From the NCBI GenBank assembly GCA_000961725.1, contig LADS01000004.1, forward strand, positions 62,001 to 126,000: a DNA stretch of 64,000 bases. The letters are read 5' to 3'. Positions 1 to 9,875 of this stretch are shown piece after piece (position 1 is the stretch's first letter; each line of letters opens with the position of its first letter). The position numbers were made by a program, and so were the translations under genes. Source of the DNA: Desulfobulbaceae bacterium BRH_c16a. GTDB lineage: Bacteria; Desulfobacterota; Desulfobulbia; Desulfobulbales; Desulfocapsaceae. The notes under the pieces were generated by a model, which saw only the letters and a program-made list of their open reading frames with translations, was not told the origin of the DNA and made no database searches.

Positions 1-455
1 GCTCAGTCCTGCTGGTTCTGGCCATCACCCTGCACAATATCCCCGAAGGGCTGGCAGTCGGCGTGGCCTTCGGCGCCGCTGCGGCCGGCCATCCAGCCGC
101 GTCTCTAGGCGCGGCGATTGCTCTCGCCATCGGGATCGGCATCCAGAATTTTCCCGAAGGCGCGGCTGTTTCGGTACCTCTGCGGCGGGAAGGCATGTCT
201 CGCCGTAAAAGTTTCATGTACGGCCAGTTTTCCGGCATGGTTGAGCCTGTAGCCGGGGTGATCGGCGCAGCCGCCGTGCTGATGATGGAGCCTATTTTAC
301 CCTACGCTCTCTCCTTTGCCGCCGGCGCGATGATATATGTCGTAGCCGAAGAGTTGATCCCCGAGTCGCGGGCGGAAAAACATTCCGATATTCCGACCGT
401 CGGCGTCATGGCCGGCTTTGCAATCATGATGACCCTGGATGTTGCCCTCGGCTAA
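1..455 (+). CDS. ZIP family metal transporter, C-terminal part
   Basis: The reading frame is open from base 3 at the left edge, so the 5' end is missing. About 150 residues remain. They contain the two ZIP signature helices, [10 protein letters not shown] near the start and [10 protein letters not shown] about 30 residues later, whose His, Asn, Pro and Glu residues line the metal path in this family. Further membrane helices follow, including one with a VAEELIPES motif typical of the ZupT/GufA branch. The likely role is divalent metal (zinc) uptake through the inner membrane. It ends 2 bases before rmuC, so the two may be co-transcribed. Family is certain, substrate is not. Confidence 0.85.
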   Translation, partial: SVLLVLAITLHNIPEGLAVGVAFGAAAAGHPAASLGAAIALAIGIGIQNFPEGAAVSVPLRREGMSRRKSFMYGQFSGMVEPVAGVIGAAAVLMMEPILPYALSFAAGAMIYVVAEELIPESRAEKHSDIPTVGVMAGFAIMMTLDVALG

Positions 456-457
456 AA

Positions 458-1804
458 ATGAATGATCTTGCTGCGGCGCTTATCGCCGAACTTCACACTC
501 TTCTGCCGCAGAACGTCACCCTGCCTTCCCTCGTCCTGTTGCTGGCCTGCGGCTATCTGCTGGCGGCGGTGGCCTTTTCGCTCGGCATCGTGCATCTTTT
601 CGGGGTAAAGCAGCGGTTGCGCGAGTCGGAACAAAGAGCAGCCGCAGCCGAAGGCAAAGCCGAAGCTGCCATGCGTCGCGGCACCGAGCAGGAAATACGG
701 GCGGCAGAACTTGTCACGCTGCTCAACAATGAGCGAAAACATGCGGCAGAAAAACTGCAGCTTCTGGAAGATGCCCGGGAAGAACTGAGCCTCAGGTTTG
801 CAAGTCTTGCGCAACAGATCTTCGATGAAAAAAGCGCCCGGTTCGGCGAGCAGAATAAAGAAAGGCTCGAAGCGATTCTGCAGCCCTTCAACCACCAGCT
901 CATCGCCCTCAAGCAGGAAATCAATGAAATCTACCGTAATGACAGCCGCGAGCGACACTCGCTGAAAGCCGAGATCCTGCAACTGCGCGACCTCAATCAG
1001 CAGATTAACCAAGAGGCGATTAACCTGACCAAGGCCTTGAAGAGCGACACCAAAGTCCAGGGCAACTGGGGCGAGCTGGTCCTGGGCCGGGTGCTCGAAC
1101 GTTCGGGGCTCCGCCTTGGTCATGAATACGAGACCCAGGGCGGGTTCCGGGATCATCACAACCGGCTGCTCAAACCGGATGTCATCATCCATCTGCCTGA
1201 GGGCCGGGACATTATTGTCGACTCGAAAGTCTCTCTGATCAGCTGGGAGCGCTATGTCAACTGTGATGCGGAGTGTGAACGGGCAAGCCATCTTGCCCAA
1301 CTGGTGCAGGCCGTCCGCGACCACATCGCTACTCTGGGAAAAAAGAACTATCCGGGTCTTGCCGGGATTCATTCACTCGATTTTGTCCTCATGTTCATGC
1401 CCATCGAGGCAGCATTTTCCGCCGCCTGCCGGCAGGACGAAACGCTTTGCACAGAGGCTCTGGCCCACAACGTGATTATCGTCACCCCCACCACCCTGCT
1501 GGCCACCCTGCGAACCATCGAAAACATCTGGCAATATGAGCACCAGAGCAAGAACTCCCTGGAGATCGCCAGGCGGGCCGGGCTGATGTATGACAAACTC
1601 CGCAGTTTTGTCGAGGAAATGGAAAAAATCGGCAGGCAACTCGCCACCTGCCATGCAACCTACGACACCGCCCTGCTCAAATTGACCCGGGGACGCGGCA
1701 ATCTCGTCTCCCACGCCGAGCAGCTCAGGGAACTGGGCGTGCAGATAAAAAAGGAAATGCCGAAATCGGTATTGGACATTTCCGAACTTGACTTGAAAAA
1801 TTAG
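458..1804 (+). CDS. rmuC: DNA recombination protein RmuC
   Basis: This 448-residue protein has an N-terminal membrane helix (about residues 20-45), a long charged coiled coil (about 50-200), and the conserved RmuC nuclease-like domain, recognisable from KVQGNWGELVLGRVLERSG and, further on, the segments PDVIIHLPEGRDIIVDSKVSL and ALAHNVIIVTPTTLLATL. The family is membrane anchored and limits DNA rearrangements at inverted repeats, with a predicted endonuclease-like core. Length and architecture are normal. The gene ends three bases from the end of the convergent subtilase gene, leaving no room for a separate terminator. Confidence 0.93.
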   Translation: MNDLAAALIAELHTLLPQNVTLPSLVLLLACGYLLAAVAFSLGIVHLFGVKQRLRESEQRAAAAEGKAEAAMRRGTEQEIRAAELVTLLNNERKHAAEKLQLLEDAREELSLRFASLAQQIFDEKSARFGEQNKERLEAILQPFNHQLIALKQEINEIYRNDSRERHSLKAEILQLRDLNQQINQEAINLTKALKSDTKVQGNWGELVLGRVLERSGLRLGHEYETQGGFRDHHNRLLKPDVIIHLPEGRDIIVDSKVSLISWERYVNCDAECERASHLAQLVQAVRDHIATLGKKNYPGLAGIHSLDFVLMFMPIEAAFSAACRQDETLCTEALAHNVIIVTPTTLLATLRTIENIWQYEHQSKNSLEIARRAGLMYDKLRSFVEEMEKIGRQLATCHATYDTALLKLTRGRGNLVSHAEQLRELGVQIKKEMPKSVLDISELDLKN

Positions 1805-1807
1805 ACG

Positions 1808-4800
1808 TTAATATACCAATTCATAGGCATAGCTCTTTGAGCCAAAACTATCAGGAAATGCTCCCTCCTGGTATTCAATCGTTAGAATTGATTTTTCGTT
1901 GGACTCGTCGATCTTAAATATCCCATAGTGGACTTCGCCGTCATTGTCGTATATTTTTATTCGTCCCATAACATAATCGACTTCATAAGTACCGTTTATA
2001 AACCATTTTGTGAAGAGATTGCCATTTTCATAATCTTGAGCCATTACATGGTTCCCTCTATAGGATGGTGTTTCTGCTTCAATAAAAGTCAGGATATCAT
2101 TTGGGAATCCATATCCCACAGGGGCGTCTTTCAGATGCCAGACACCGGTTAGACGTCCCGAATTTCCCGAATGAAGATAATACTTATTTGTCAAATAAGG
2201 TTCATACGGCTCAAATCCCCATTTTCTCGCACTGGGATTGGCGGGATCGTAGGTATCGACAACGTGGGAAATATAGGCACTGACTAGAAGTCCTTTATCT
2301 TCATTGTTCAAGTAGTCGAAAGGAGATACATATACTCCACCATTCCAGCCGGATGGTCCGTCCGTCCTCCCCCTGTCGATCAGAGCAAAACCGGATCCCG
2401 TTTGATTGGGGATTTGCCCTTTCCCCATTCCTATCACTTGACCCGCCGACACAGTTTCACCGACCGAAAGATCAGTTGACATAATAACTCCATGTAATCC
2501 TACAAGATTATTCCCATAATCGATTTCAACAGAGTAGTAACCATTCACCAGGGAAACAGCACTCACTGTACCATTCGCCCAACTCTTTACCGGAGTATCT
2601 CCTGCCAGATCTATCCAGATATTCACCAATCCATTAATATGATCGTTGGAATGCGACCCATAAACGGCAATACCGGCTTCCTGAGTAAATAGGAAGTCAT
2701 CAATAGCTGCCGGCAGATTTAATCGCACCGGCGATGCACCGACTGGCAGTGTCCAGAGGTAGTTGTCGAACTCAGGATCAGGTTCGGCAAAAAAAGTCAG
2801 ATTTTCTTGTTGCATAGGATTCGTTCCATAAAGATGGACCTCGTCACCATCTGATATACCGTCACCATCCGTGTCCCTATTTAGAGGATCAGTACCATGC
2901 TGAAACTCTTCAAGATTGGTTAAGCCATCTGCATCTGGATCCTGCGAATCTATATTTGGGTCACCAAGTGCAAAACCGTAGGCCGATTTCCAATTGTCGG
3001 GGATCGAATTTACATTGTTAATGTTGGGAACTCCGCTCACCGGATCGGTAAAACCACTCGCATTGCCAAAGCTGTCGACCGCGCTTACCGCAAAATCATA
3101 GGTGCTTCCATTATCCAGACCGGTTGCCGTATAACTGGTGCCCGCCTGGATCGACGACGTCAACTGAACGTACGGTGTCTCGTAAACCTCCAGCTCCTTT
3201 ACTGCAAAGTTACCAATCGAACTGTAGGTAGCCTTAATCTTTACGTATCGGGCTGCCCTCGTCGATATTTCATCAGCGATATATCCTGTGTGCTGACCAC
3301 TGCTGCGATCCACAACCTCGCTGTAGGTACTGTTGTCGGAGGACAACAGAATCTTATACCTGTATATCCTGCTGTCGCCATTCCACAGGTGTAAAGCAAT
3401 TTTACCAACTTGATATATCTTGCCAAGATCAATAATGAGCTCGCTTGGGATAGACAAGTAGCCGTAATTATTCAGTGAGGTGCTCACCCCATCGATTAAT
3501 GCCCCGGGGGAATAACCTCCACTCAAAGCCTTGGCACCCAACGAGGACAAAGCTACATCCGTTGCTCCACCAGTGCTTATCTTCCGGTATACCTTATAAC
3601 CCTGCAGATCCGCCTCGGTATTGCCGGTCCAGGAAAGAACAACCTCACCGTTGCCGCTCACTGCCGCAAGTCCCACCGGAACAGCAGGCTTGCCCGCTGT
3701 TGCCGAAACAGTATCACTCGCAAGACTTTCCTTGCCGGACTTGTCGACAGCCGCTATCTGGTAGGAATAATCCGTGCCCTCCGTCAGATCGGCGTCGGTG
3801 TAGGTTGTCGCGGTGATCAGGGCTGTGTTCACCTTCACCCCACCGCGCAGGATGTTATAGCCGGCCAGGTCGGTCTCGCTGTTCGCGGACCAGGCAACAC
3901 TCAGCTTGTTGTCCCCTGAATCGGAAATAGCAAGACCAGCAGGGGTCGCCGGGGCGATGCCGTCGTCCGGAACTCCGCTCACCGGATCGGTAAAACTACT
4001 CGCATTGCCAAAGCTGTCGACTGCGCTTACCGCAAAATCATAGGTGCTTCCATTATCCAGACCGGTTGCCGTATAACTGGTGCCCGCCTGGATCGACGAC
4101 GTCAACTGAACGTACGGTGTCTCGTAAACCTCCAGCTCCTTTACTGCAAAGTTACCAATCGAACTGTAGGTAGCCTTAATCTTTACGTATCGGGCTGCCG
4201 TCGTCGATATTTCATCAGCAATATACCCTGTTTGCTGACCGCTGCTGCGATCCACAACCTCGCTGTAGGTACTGTTGTCGGAGGACAACAGAATCTTATA
4301 CCTGTATATCCTGCTGTCGCCATTCCACAGGTGCAAAGCAATTTTACCAACTTGATATATCTTGCCAAGATCAATAATGAGCTCGCTTGGGATAGATAAA
4401 TAACCGTAATTCCCCAGTGAGGTACTCACCCCATCGATTAATGCCCCGGGGGAATAACCTCCGCTCAAAGCCTTGGCACCCAACGAGGACAAAGCTACAT
4501 CCGTTGCTCCACCAGTGCTTATCTTCCGGTATACCTTATAACCCTGCAGATCCGCCTCGGTATTGCCGGTCCAGGAAAGAACAACCTCACCGTTGCCGCT
4601 CACTGCCGCAAGTCCCACCGGAACAGCAGGCTTGCCCGCTGTTGCCGAAACAGTATCACTCGCAAGACTTTCCTTGCCGGACTTGTCGACAGCCGCTATC
4701 TGGTAGGAATAATCCGTGCCCTCCGTCAGATCGGCGTCGGTGTAGGTTGTCGCGGTGATCAGGGCTGTGTTGATCTTCACCCCATCGCGCAGGATGTTAT

Positions 4801-7800
4801 AGCCGGCCAGATCGGTCTCGCTGTTCGCGGACCAGGCAACACTCAGCTTGTTGTCCCCTGAATCGGAAATAGCAAGACCAGCAGGGGGCGCCGGGGCTAT
4901 TCCGTCGTCCGGAACTCCACTTACCGGATCGGTAAAACTACTCGCATTGCCAAAGCTGTCGACCGCGCTTACCGCAAAATCATAGGTGCTTCCATTATCC
5001 AGACCGGTTGCCGTATAACTGGTGCCGGCCTGGGTCGACGACGTCAACTGAACGAACGGTGTCTCGTAAACCTCCAACTCCTTTACTACAAAGTTACCAA
5101 TCGAACTGTAGGTAGCCTTAATCTTTACGTATCGGGCTGCCGTCGTCGATATTTCATCAGCAATATACCCTGTTTGCTGACCGCTGCTGCGATCCACAAC
5201 CTCGCTGTAGGTACTGTTGTCGGAGGACAACAGAATCTTATACCTGTACATCCTGGTGTCGCCATCCCACAGATGCAAAGCAATTTTACCAACTTGATAT
5301 ATCTTGCCAAGATCGATAATCAGCTCGCTTGGGATAGATAAATAACCGTAATTCCCCAGTGAGGTACTCACCCCATCGATTAATGCCCCGGGGGAATAAC
5401 CTCCACTCAAAGCCTTGGCACCCAACGAGGACAAAGCTACATCCGTTGCTCCACCAGTGCTTATCTTCCGGTATACATAATAGCCCTGCAGATCCGCCTC
5501 GGTATTGCCGGTCCAGGAAAGAACAACCTCACCGTTGCCGCTCACTGCCGCAAGTCCCACCGGAACAGCAGGCTTGCCCGCTGTTGCCGAAACAGTATCA
5601 CTCGCAAGACTTTCCTTGCCGGACTTGTCGACAGCCGCTACCTGGTAGGAATAATCCGTGCCCTCCGTCAGATCGGCGTCGGTGTAGGTTGTCGCGGTGA
5701 TCAAGGCCGTGTTCACCTTCACCCCGCCGCGCAGGATGTTATAGCCGGCCAGGTCGGTCTCGCTGTTCGCGGACCAGGCAACACTCAGCTTGTTGTCCCC
5801 TGAATCGGAAATAGCAAGACCAGCAGGGGGCGCCGGGGCTATTCCGTCGTCCGGGATATACGTAACAACGGTGATGTCATCAAGCAGCCAACCCTCATAG
5901 GTGTTCGCAATTGCGTCTACCGTATCAAAGAAAAAGCGCAGATAGACTGTCTTGCCGACATAGGTATTCAGGTCAACCTCGATCTCTTCCCAGTCGGCTG
6001 AGGATTTAACAGACTGATATACAGTTGTATATACAGAATTATCCTCGGATACCTGGACCTTGGCAACATCATAGGGTGAATAATCCTCTGTTTTCAGAAT
6101 GTGTTTGAATTTGAGCTTGGCGTTGCTGAAACCGCTTAAATCTATTCCGTTTGTGCTGGTAATGTGACCCCAGTTACGATAGCCGGTGTTATACGTTTTG
6201 CTTGATTCGAGGCCGTAATACCAGGCATATGGGGTGGAACTGGATTTGTAGGTGGTAATGTGCCACATACCGTTTTCTCCAGCACTATTGGAGCCGCCAG
6301 AGAGACTAAACAGGGATGTCCCGTTTGCGAGAGCATCGGAAAATGCGACCGTTTCGATATCGGTAAAGAAGGTGTAGTAGTCGCCGGTATTGTCATCCAA
6401 GCTGTTATTGCCCGCAACATCCGCAGCGCTTATTTTCACCTGGTAAAGAGTACTATGGTTCAGGCCGCTCAATTGAACGCTGTGTGTTGTTTGCACGGAC
6501 GACGATACCTCTGTCCAGGGGGTGGCGGCTGCAGTTTTGTAGGAAAGAACCCCTGCAGAAGGCTCATTGGTTAGCCAGCTTATTGTGGCTGACTTCGCAC
6601 CCACATCCGTTATGGAAACTGCCGAGATTATCGGCGGAGAACTGTCGATAACTGCCGTTGCGCTTACCGTGTTTGATCCAACATCGCCACTGGCATCGGT
6701 ATAGGTTGCCGTTATGGTATCCCCTTCTGCTACCGCCAAGGCGCTGCCGATAACGAAGCTGCCCTGGAAGGTTCCAGAATTAGCTGTAATCTCGGTTAAG
6801 GTAATATCTTGCCCGGCATCGTTGGAAGAAGAAATATGCACCGTAGCCGTGTCAACCGCAGTGCTGCTCCCATTGAGGTCGATATCGTTGAGGGTGACAA
6901 CGGCTATTGAAGATGCATTATAGTACGGTTTATCCAAGGAAATTGAGCCAACACTCGAGCCGGAAGAAAGCCCGGTCACGACCAGTGCATATGGCTGAGG
7001 TCCGTTCGGAACGTTAAAACCCGAGATGGTAACTACATAGGCACCTTGTTCCGGTGCAGTAATGAGTACATTTTCCAATATATTAAGACGATCGGAAGAT
7101 CCGCCGGTTATTGAGGAGCCGCCGGCGAATATATTTCCTTTATAGCTGCCGGAGGGACCCGTTACGGTGAGATCGAGATCATTGACCAGTTGCACGCCGG
7201 CACTGAGTGAAGGATAATAGTCGGTCCAGACTAGAGTTATTTTGATCGGTTCGGTACCGCCTGAGAAGAACGAATATTCTTGTGTCTGACCTGTCTGCAG
7301 ACCGGTTTGCATATCGTCAACAAACAGCGAGTGTGTATCCCCCGTAAAAAAAAGTGCCTTATCAAGCAAGATGCGGCCCCAGCCCTGGCCGGTGCTGGGA
7401 ATCGGGCCATCTATGTACGTCCCCGTCATGTTCGAACCGCTGTTGACCATGGTTGCTTTGATCAATGCTGCACTTGGCGTGATGGAATTATTTTGTATCG
7501 CGCTGCCGGTCGGATAAAAACCGTCGACAAAGTATTGCCTGACGAGTGCCGCACTTCCGGCATGGGTTGGTGCGGACATGCTGGTGCCACTCATGGTACG
7601 GATATCCGAGTTGAAAGTCGTAATGTTGCCATCGCTATTGGCAGAGGAAATATAATGACCGGGAGCAGTTACCGTTGGCTTGATGCGACCGTCGTCAGTG
7701 GGACCGTTGCTGGAAAAGTAGGCAACGTTTTCCTGGTTGTAACCGGAATGGGCATTTTCACTCGCCCCTGAAGTCAAGACGTTTTTGGCTGTACCGGGAG

Positions 7801-8347
7801 AGCCTACGGTGTTAACATCCGAGCCTGAGTTGCCAGCCGAGAAGACAATCAGAAAATCTTTATTGTTCCACATGAACTCGTCCGCATCCTGAGAAAAGGC
7901 GGTGTAAGCTCCACCAACCGAAGCCCCCCATGAATTGGAGTGAATCCTGGCTCCTACATTATAAGCCTGTTGAAAATAGGTGTTAAGGTCACTGGGGATG
8001 CCGGTCAACGAACCACCGTAACCGATATCCTGAATAACGAGCTTTGCATCGTAGGCGATGCCGTTATATTCCGCATTCGTTGACAGGGATTTACCGGCAA
8101 TGGTTCCTGCTACATGGGTACCATGATCATGTCCGTCCCAATCACCGTTTCCGGCCAAATCGTAATAGGCGATTACCTTGCGCTGATTATAATTGCAAAG
8201 GAAGAAGGAACTCCCTGGCTGCCATCCCAGAAAAAGGCCATATCGACATCGAGCCCGGTGTCGCCTACACCAACAATCTGCCCGGTGCCGGTAAGACCTT
8301 TGCTCCAAAGGGGGTTGGAGTTGTATGAATTGCTTTGGACAACCCAA
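1808..8347 (-). CDS. KP-43-like subtilase, catalytic His/Ser and C-terminal multidomain part (frameshifted from its 5' half)
   Basis: This is the downstream part of a giant secreted serine protease. The first ~45 codons are out of frame with the real gene. True homology starts near NYNQRKVIAYYD and runs into the catalytic histidine motif HGTHVAG and, later, the serine motif SGTSMSAPTHAG. It continues as a KP-43 type beta-barrel (LVNDLDLTVTGPSG), a Big-like domain, a fibronectin III domain and a jelly-roll (MAM or immune-inhibitor-like) domain. Three 314-residue repeats follow, each an FN3 plus a second FN3 that contains an F5/8 type C domain. The end has thrombospondin type 3 calcium repeats (DPDADGLTNLEEF, DTDGDGISDGDEV) and a domain resembling an M23/LysM-peptidase fold without obvious catalytic histidines. 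The catalytic Asp is on the upstream fragment. Unless recoding occurs, this is a broken gene. Confidence 0.8.
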   Translation of the reverse strand: MGCPKQFIQLQPPLEQRSYRHRADCWCRRHRARCRYGLFLGWQPGSSFFLCNYNQRKVIAYYDLAGNGDWDGHDHGTHVAGTIAGKSLSTNAEYNGIAYDAKLVIQDIGYGGSLTGIPSDLNTYFQQAYNVGARIHSNSWGASVGGAYTAFSQDADEFMWNNKDFLIVFSAGNSGSDVNTVGSPGTAKNVLTSGASENAHSGYNQENVAYFSSNGPTDDGRIKPTVTAPGHYISSANSDGNITTFNSDIRTMSGTSMSAPTHAGSAALVRQYFVDGFYPTGSAIQNNSITPSAALIKATMVNSGSNMTGTYIDGPIPSTGQGWGRILLDKALFFTGDTHSLFVDDMQTGLQTGQTQEYSFFSGGTEPIKITLVWTDYYPSLSAGVQLVNDLDLTVTGPSGSYKGNIFAGGSSITGGSSDRLNILENVLITAPEQGAYVVTISGFNVPNGPQPYALVVTGLSSGSSVGSISLDKPYYNASSIAVVTLNDIDLNGSSTAVDTATVHISSSNDAGQDITLTEITANSGTFQGSFVIGSALAVAEGDTITATYTDASGDVGSNTVSATAVIDSSPPIISAVSITDVGAKSATISWLTNEPSAGVLSYKTAAATPWTEVSSSVQTTHSVQLSGLNHSTLYQVKISAADVAGNNSLDDNTGDYYTFFTDIETVAFSDALANGTSLFSLSGGSNSAGENGMWHITTYKSSSTPYAWYYGLESSKTYNTGYRNWGHITSTNGIDLSGFSNAKLKFKHILKTEDYSPYDVAKVQVSEDNSVYTTVYQSVKSSADWEEIEVDLNTYVGKTVYLRFFFDTVDAIANTYEGWLLDDITVVTYIPDDGIAPAPPAGLAISDSGDNKLSVAWSANSETDLAGYNILRGGVKVNTALITATTYTDADLTEGTDYSYQVAAVDKSGKESLASDTVSATAGKPAVPVGLAAVSGNGEVVLSWTGNTEADLQGYYVYRKISTGGATDVALSSLGAKALSGGYSPGALIDGVSTSLGNYGYLSIPSELIIDLGKIYQVGKIALHLWDGDTRMYRYKILLSSDNSTYSEVVDRSSGQQTGYIADEISTTAARYVKIKATYSSIGNFVVKELEVYETPFVQLTSSTQAGTSYTATGLDNGSTYDFAVSAVDSFGNASSFTDPVSGVPDDGIAPAPPAGLAISDSGDNKLSVAWSANSETDLAGYNILRDGVKINTALITATTYTDADLTEGTDYSYQIAAVDKSGKESLASDTVSATAGKPAVPVGLAAVSGNGEVVLSWTGNTEADLQGYKVYRKISTGGATDVALSSLGAKALSGGYSPGALIDGVSTSLGNYGYLSIPSELIIDLGKIYQVGKIALHLWNGDSRIYRYKILLSSDNSTYSEVVDRSSGQQTGYIADEISTTAARYVKIKATYSSIGNFAVKELEVYETPYVQLTSSIQAGTSYTATGLDNGSTYDFAVSAVDSFGNASSFTDPVSGVPDDGIAPATPAGLAISDSGDNKLSVAWSANSETDLAGYNILRGGVKVNTALITATTYTDADLTEGTDYSYQIAAVDKSGKESLASDTVSATAGKPAVPVGLAAVSGNGEVVLSWTGNTEADLQGYKVYRKISTGGATDVALSSLGAKALSGGYSPGALIDGVSTSLNNYGYLSIPSELIIDLGKIYQVGKIALHLWNGDSRIYRYKILLSSDNSTYSEVVDRSSGQHTGYIADEISTRAARYVKIKATYSSIGNFAVKELEVYETPYVQLTSSIQAGTSYTATGLDNGSTYDFAVSAVDSFGNASGFTDPVSGVPNINNVNSIPDNWKSAYGFALGDPNIDSQDPDADGLTNLEEFQHGTDPLNRDTDGDGISDGDEVHLYGTNPMQQENLTFFAEPDPEFDNYLWTLPVGASPVRLNLPAAIDDFLFTQEAGIAVYGSHSNDHINGLVNIWIDLAGDTPVKSWANGTVSAVSLVNGYYSVEIDYGNNLVGLHGVIMSTDLSVGETVSAGQVIGMGKGQIPNQTGSGFALIDRGRTDGPSGWNGGVYVSPFDYLNNEDKGLLVSAYISHVVDTYDPANPSARKWGFEPYEPYLTNKYYLHSGNSGRLTGVWHLKDAPVGYGFPNDILTFIEAETPSYRGNHVMAQDYENGNLFTKWFINGTYEVDYVMGRIKIYDNDGEVHYGIFKIDESNEKSILTIEYQEGAFPDSFGSKSYAYELVY
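3027..5852 (-). repeat. Three tandem near-identical 942-bp repeats inside the subtilase gene
   Basis: Units run about 3027-3968, 3969-4910 and 4911-5852, each exactly 942 bp (314 codons), with only scattered base changes between copies. Each begins at the same GGAACTCC(G/A)CT sequence on the + strand. One unit encodes an FN3 domain, then an FN3 domain interrupted after its RKISTGGATDVAL strand by a discoidin (F5/8 C) domain that ends in ELEVYET. The second FN3 resumes as TSYTATGLDNGSTYDFAVSA. The identity at DNA level implies recent expansion or gene conversion. Confidence 0.92.
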
Positions 8348-9417
8348 TGCATTTCATCGTTATTGAGCGACGGCGGAACATAGGGTTCAATCCATTCTAT
8401 TTCGCTTGCCTGAGCCAGTGTGATGAGGGCAGAATCCAAAATTATTGCCGGAACTTCCAAAAGAATCCTGCTGTTCCTGTTGTCGCTCGAATCGAGAACA
8501 ACTGCACCGTCAATAGATTCTGCAACAGTATAAAGATACGGTAAAAAGCCGCTTTGAAATGTCTGAACCATCAAGAGAACGGTTTCAGAATCGGTAATGA
8601 CCGGCTGATCTATGGGAATTCCCTCTTCAGGCGGAATTGCCGAGGGCGGGTCCTCAGCACTCACTGTTGGGTCACTTGTTGTCGAGTCGCTACGTTTCGG
8701 CCGCTGCGCTTTATCGAGAATTTCGGTCTTATTTAAAACAGTTGCGAGTTTATAGGCAGGATGAAAATAATCAATCCACTGGACATAAGGGAGTGTGCCG
8801 ACAATCTCTTTCGCTTGCTCGGTCATTGCAACAATAAACGTGTTATTGGGAATATAGCTCCCGACGGAACCGCCGATACCTTTTATTTCTTCTTTCCATT
8901 GATGTTGAACCGGACCGGTGAACTGGACCAGATAACGAAGAGTTTGACCAGGAACTATGCTTGCCGCATCAAAACGTAACTCTTCCGGGATATTGACAGG
9001 ACCTTTGCGTGAGTCGAGTGCGCCAGCTTGAAGAAGAACACCATATGGGCTGCTCATGAGTTCCTGTGGTTCGACAAAATCCTGCACGGGCCGATCAGGG
9101 CTGGAATCGGTATCGGTCGTACGTGTGAGGTCACTTGTGGGCCGGCTCTTTGCCGGTAAAGCTTCATGCCCAACCGGTTGGGCCTGAGTCATTGCGGCAA
9201 TCTTTGTTATTTCGTTTGCAGAAGAGAGGTTCGCGGTCATCAAACCGGCTTGCCGGAAAGTGCTCTTGTCCTCATTGAGATCATTTTGGCGGTCATTTGC
9301 AGTGACAGCCGAGCCATCGCCCGGGTCAGTCCCCTCATTTATCCCGTTCCACGAGCGAAGCACCAGAAGGAGTAACAAAATGAACACAAACGGCAGGAAT
9401 GTTTTCAACCTTTTCAT
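8173..9417 (-). CDS. Subtilase 5' part: signal peptide, prodomain and catalytic Asp (truncated by frameshift)
   Basis: This 414-residue fragment starts at ATG 9417 behind a good AAGGAG ribosome site. It begins with a lysine/arginine-flanked hydrophobic signal segment (residues 5-22), then a long prodomain, and reaches the subtilase aspartate motif VGDTGLDVDM (Asp at about 386). About twenty codons later the frame runs into a stop at 8173. The -1 frame carries on with the rest of the S8 domain in the 1808-8347 reading frame. The join lies near 8200-8235, where the two frames overlap. Product alone cannot be an active protease because His and Ser are missing. A one-base loss, sequencing error or recoding are all possible. 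Confidence 0.75.
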   Translation of the reverse strand: MKRLKTFLPFVFILLLLLVLRSWNGINEGTDPGDGSAVTANDRQNDLNEDKSTFRQAGLMTANLSSANEITKIAAMTQAQPVGHEALPAKSRPTSDLTRTTDTDSSPDRPVQDFVEPQELMSSPYGVLLQAGALDSRKGPVNIPEELRFDAASIVPGQTLRYLVQFTGPVQHQWKEEIKGIGGSVGSYIPNNTFIVAMTEQAKEIVGTLPYVQWIDYFHPAYKLATVLNKTEILDKAQRPKRSDSTTSDPTVSAEDPPSAIPPEEGIPIDQPVITDSETVLLMVQTFQSGFLPYLYTVAESIDGAVVLDSSDNRNSRILLEVPAIILDSALITLAQASEIEWIEPYVPPSLNNDEMHWVVQSNSYNSNPLWSKGLTGTGQIVGVGDTGLDVDMAFFWDGSQGVPSSFAIIISAR

Positions 9418-9875
9418 TTTGATCTCCTTGCACTACTTGTCAGCGACTGACAAAATTTTGTCACAACAAGCGATAGTGTAATTGGTATTACACTATCGCC
9501 ATTCTTATGTCACACAGATACTGAGGTAAGTGCTCGATAAACTGTGATCCTAATGATATTTGCCACGGTTTGGAGCGTACCCAGCCTAAAAACTGCAATG
9601 TCCAAGCCAATTGCTCTACATTGTGACATCTTTGCCTTAAGCCAAAATAATTACCTTGCTAGGATGACATCGTCCCGGATCGACAACGCAATATCCTCCT
9701 CCATCCTGCCGACCTGGTTCAAGCAGGAGAGGTCTCTCGTTTTAGCCTCGCAGCATGGTGCTGAAAGTTGCAAGGATGCGAAAAACATGGTAGTTGAAAC
9801 AGTTGCGCTTTTTCATCCCGACAAAACGCCAGGGTTGTGTCTGCATAACCATCAGAATTTTTACGGAGGGAGCCG
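9418..9875. other. Intergenic region between divergent subtilase and acyl ligase genes
   Basis: This 458-base stretch holds the leader of the subtilase gene on the left, a perfect palindrome at 9470-9499, and the ribosome site of the acyl ligase on the right. Frames that stay open here have no recognisable protein and poor starts. I see no convincing sigma-70 or sigma-54 promoter by eye. Confidence 0.5.
9470..9499. promoter_or_regulatory. Perfect 13-bp inverted repeat upstream of the subtilase gene
   Basis: GCGATAGTGTAAT (9470-9482) is followed by a 4-base TGGT loop and its exact complement (9487-9499). It lies 53-82 bases ahead of the subtilase start. No T-run follows on either side, so an operator or a leader hairpin is more likely than a terminator. 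Confidence 0.5.

Noticed and set aside
452..1372. Long minus-strand frame opposite rmuC
   Set aside because: It is the antisense of a well-conserved rmuC. It lacks recognisable motifs and a ribosome site. Similar long antisense frames at 9999-11273, 15427-16680, 43500-44792 and 44774-46036 were dropped for the same reason.
3475..5700. Three similar 113-residue frames on the + strand at 942-bp spacing
   Set aside because: They are shadows of the internal repeats of the subtilase gene, repeated only because the DNA is.
3027..5852. CRISPR-like or phage repeat array
   Set aside because: Units are 942 bp, in frame, and coding without spacers. No cas genes are nearby. The 14-bp array at 39230 also has no spacers.
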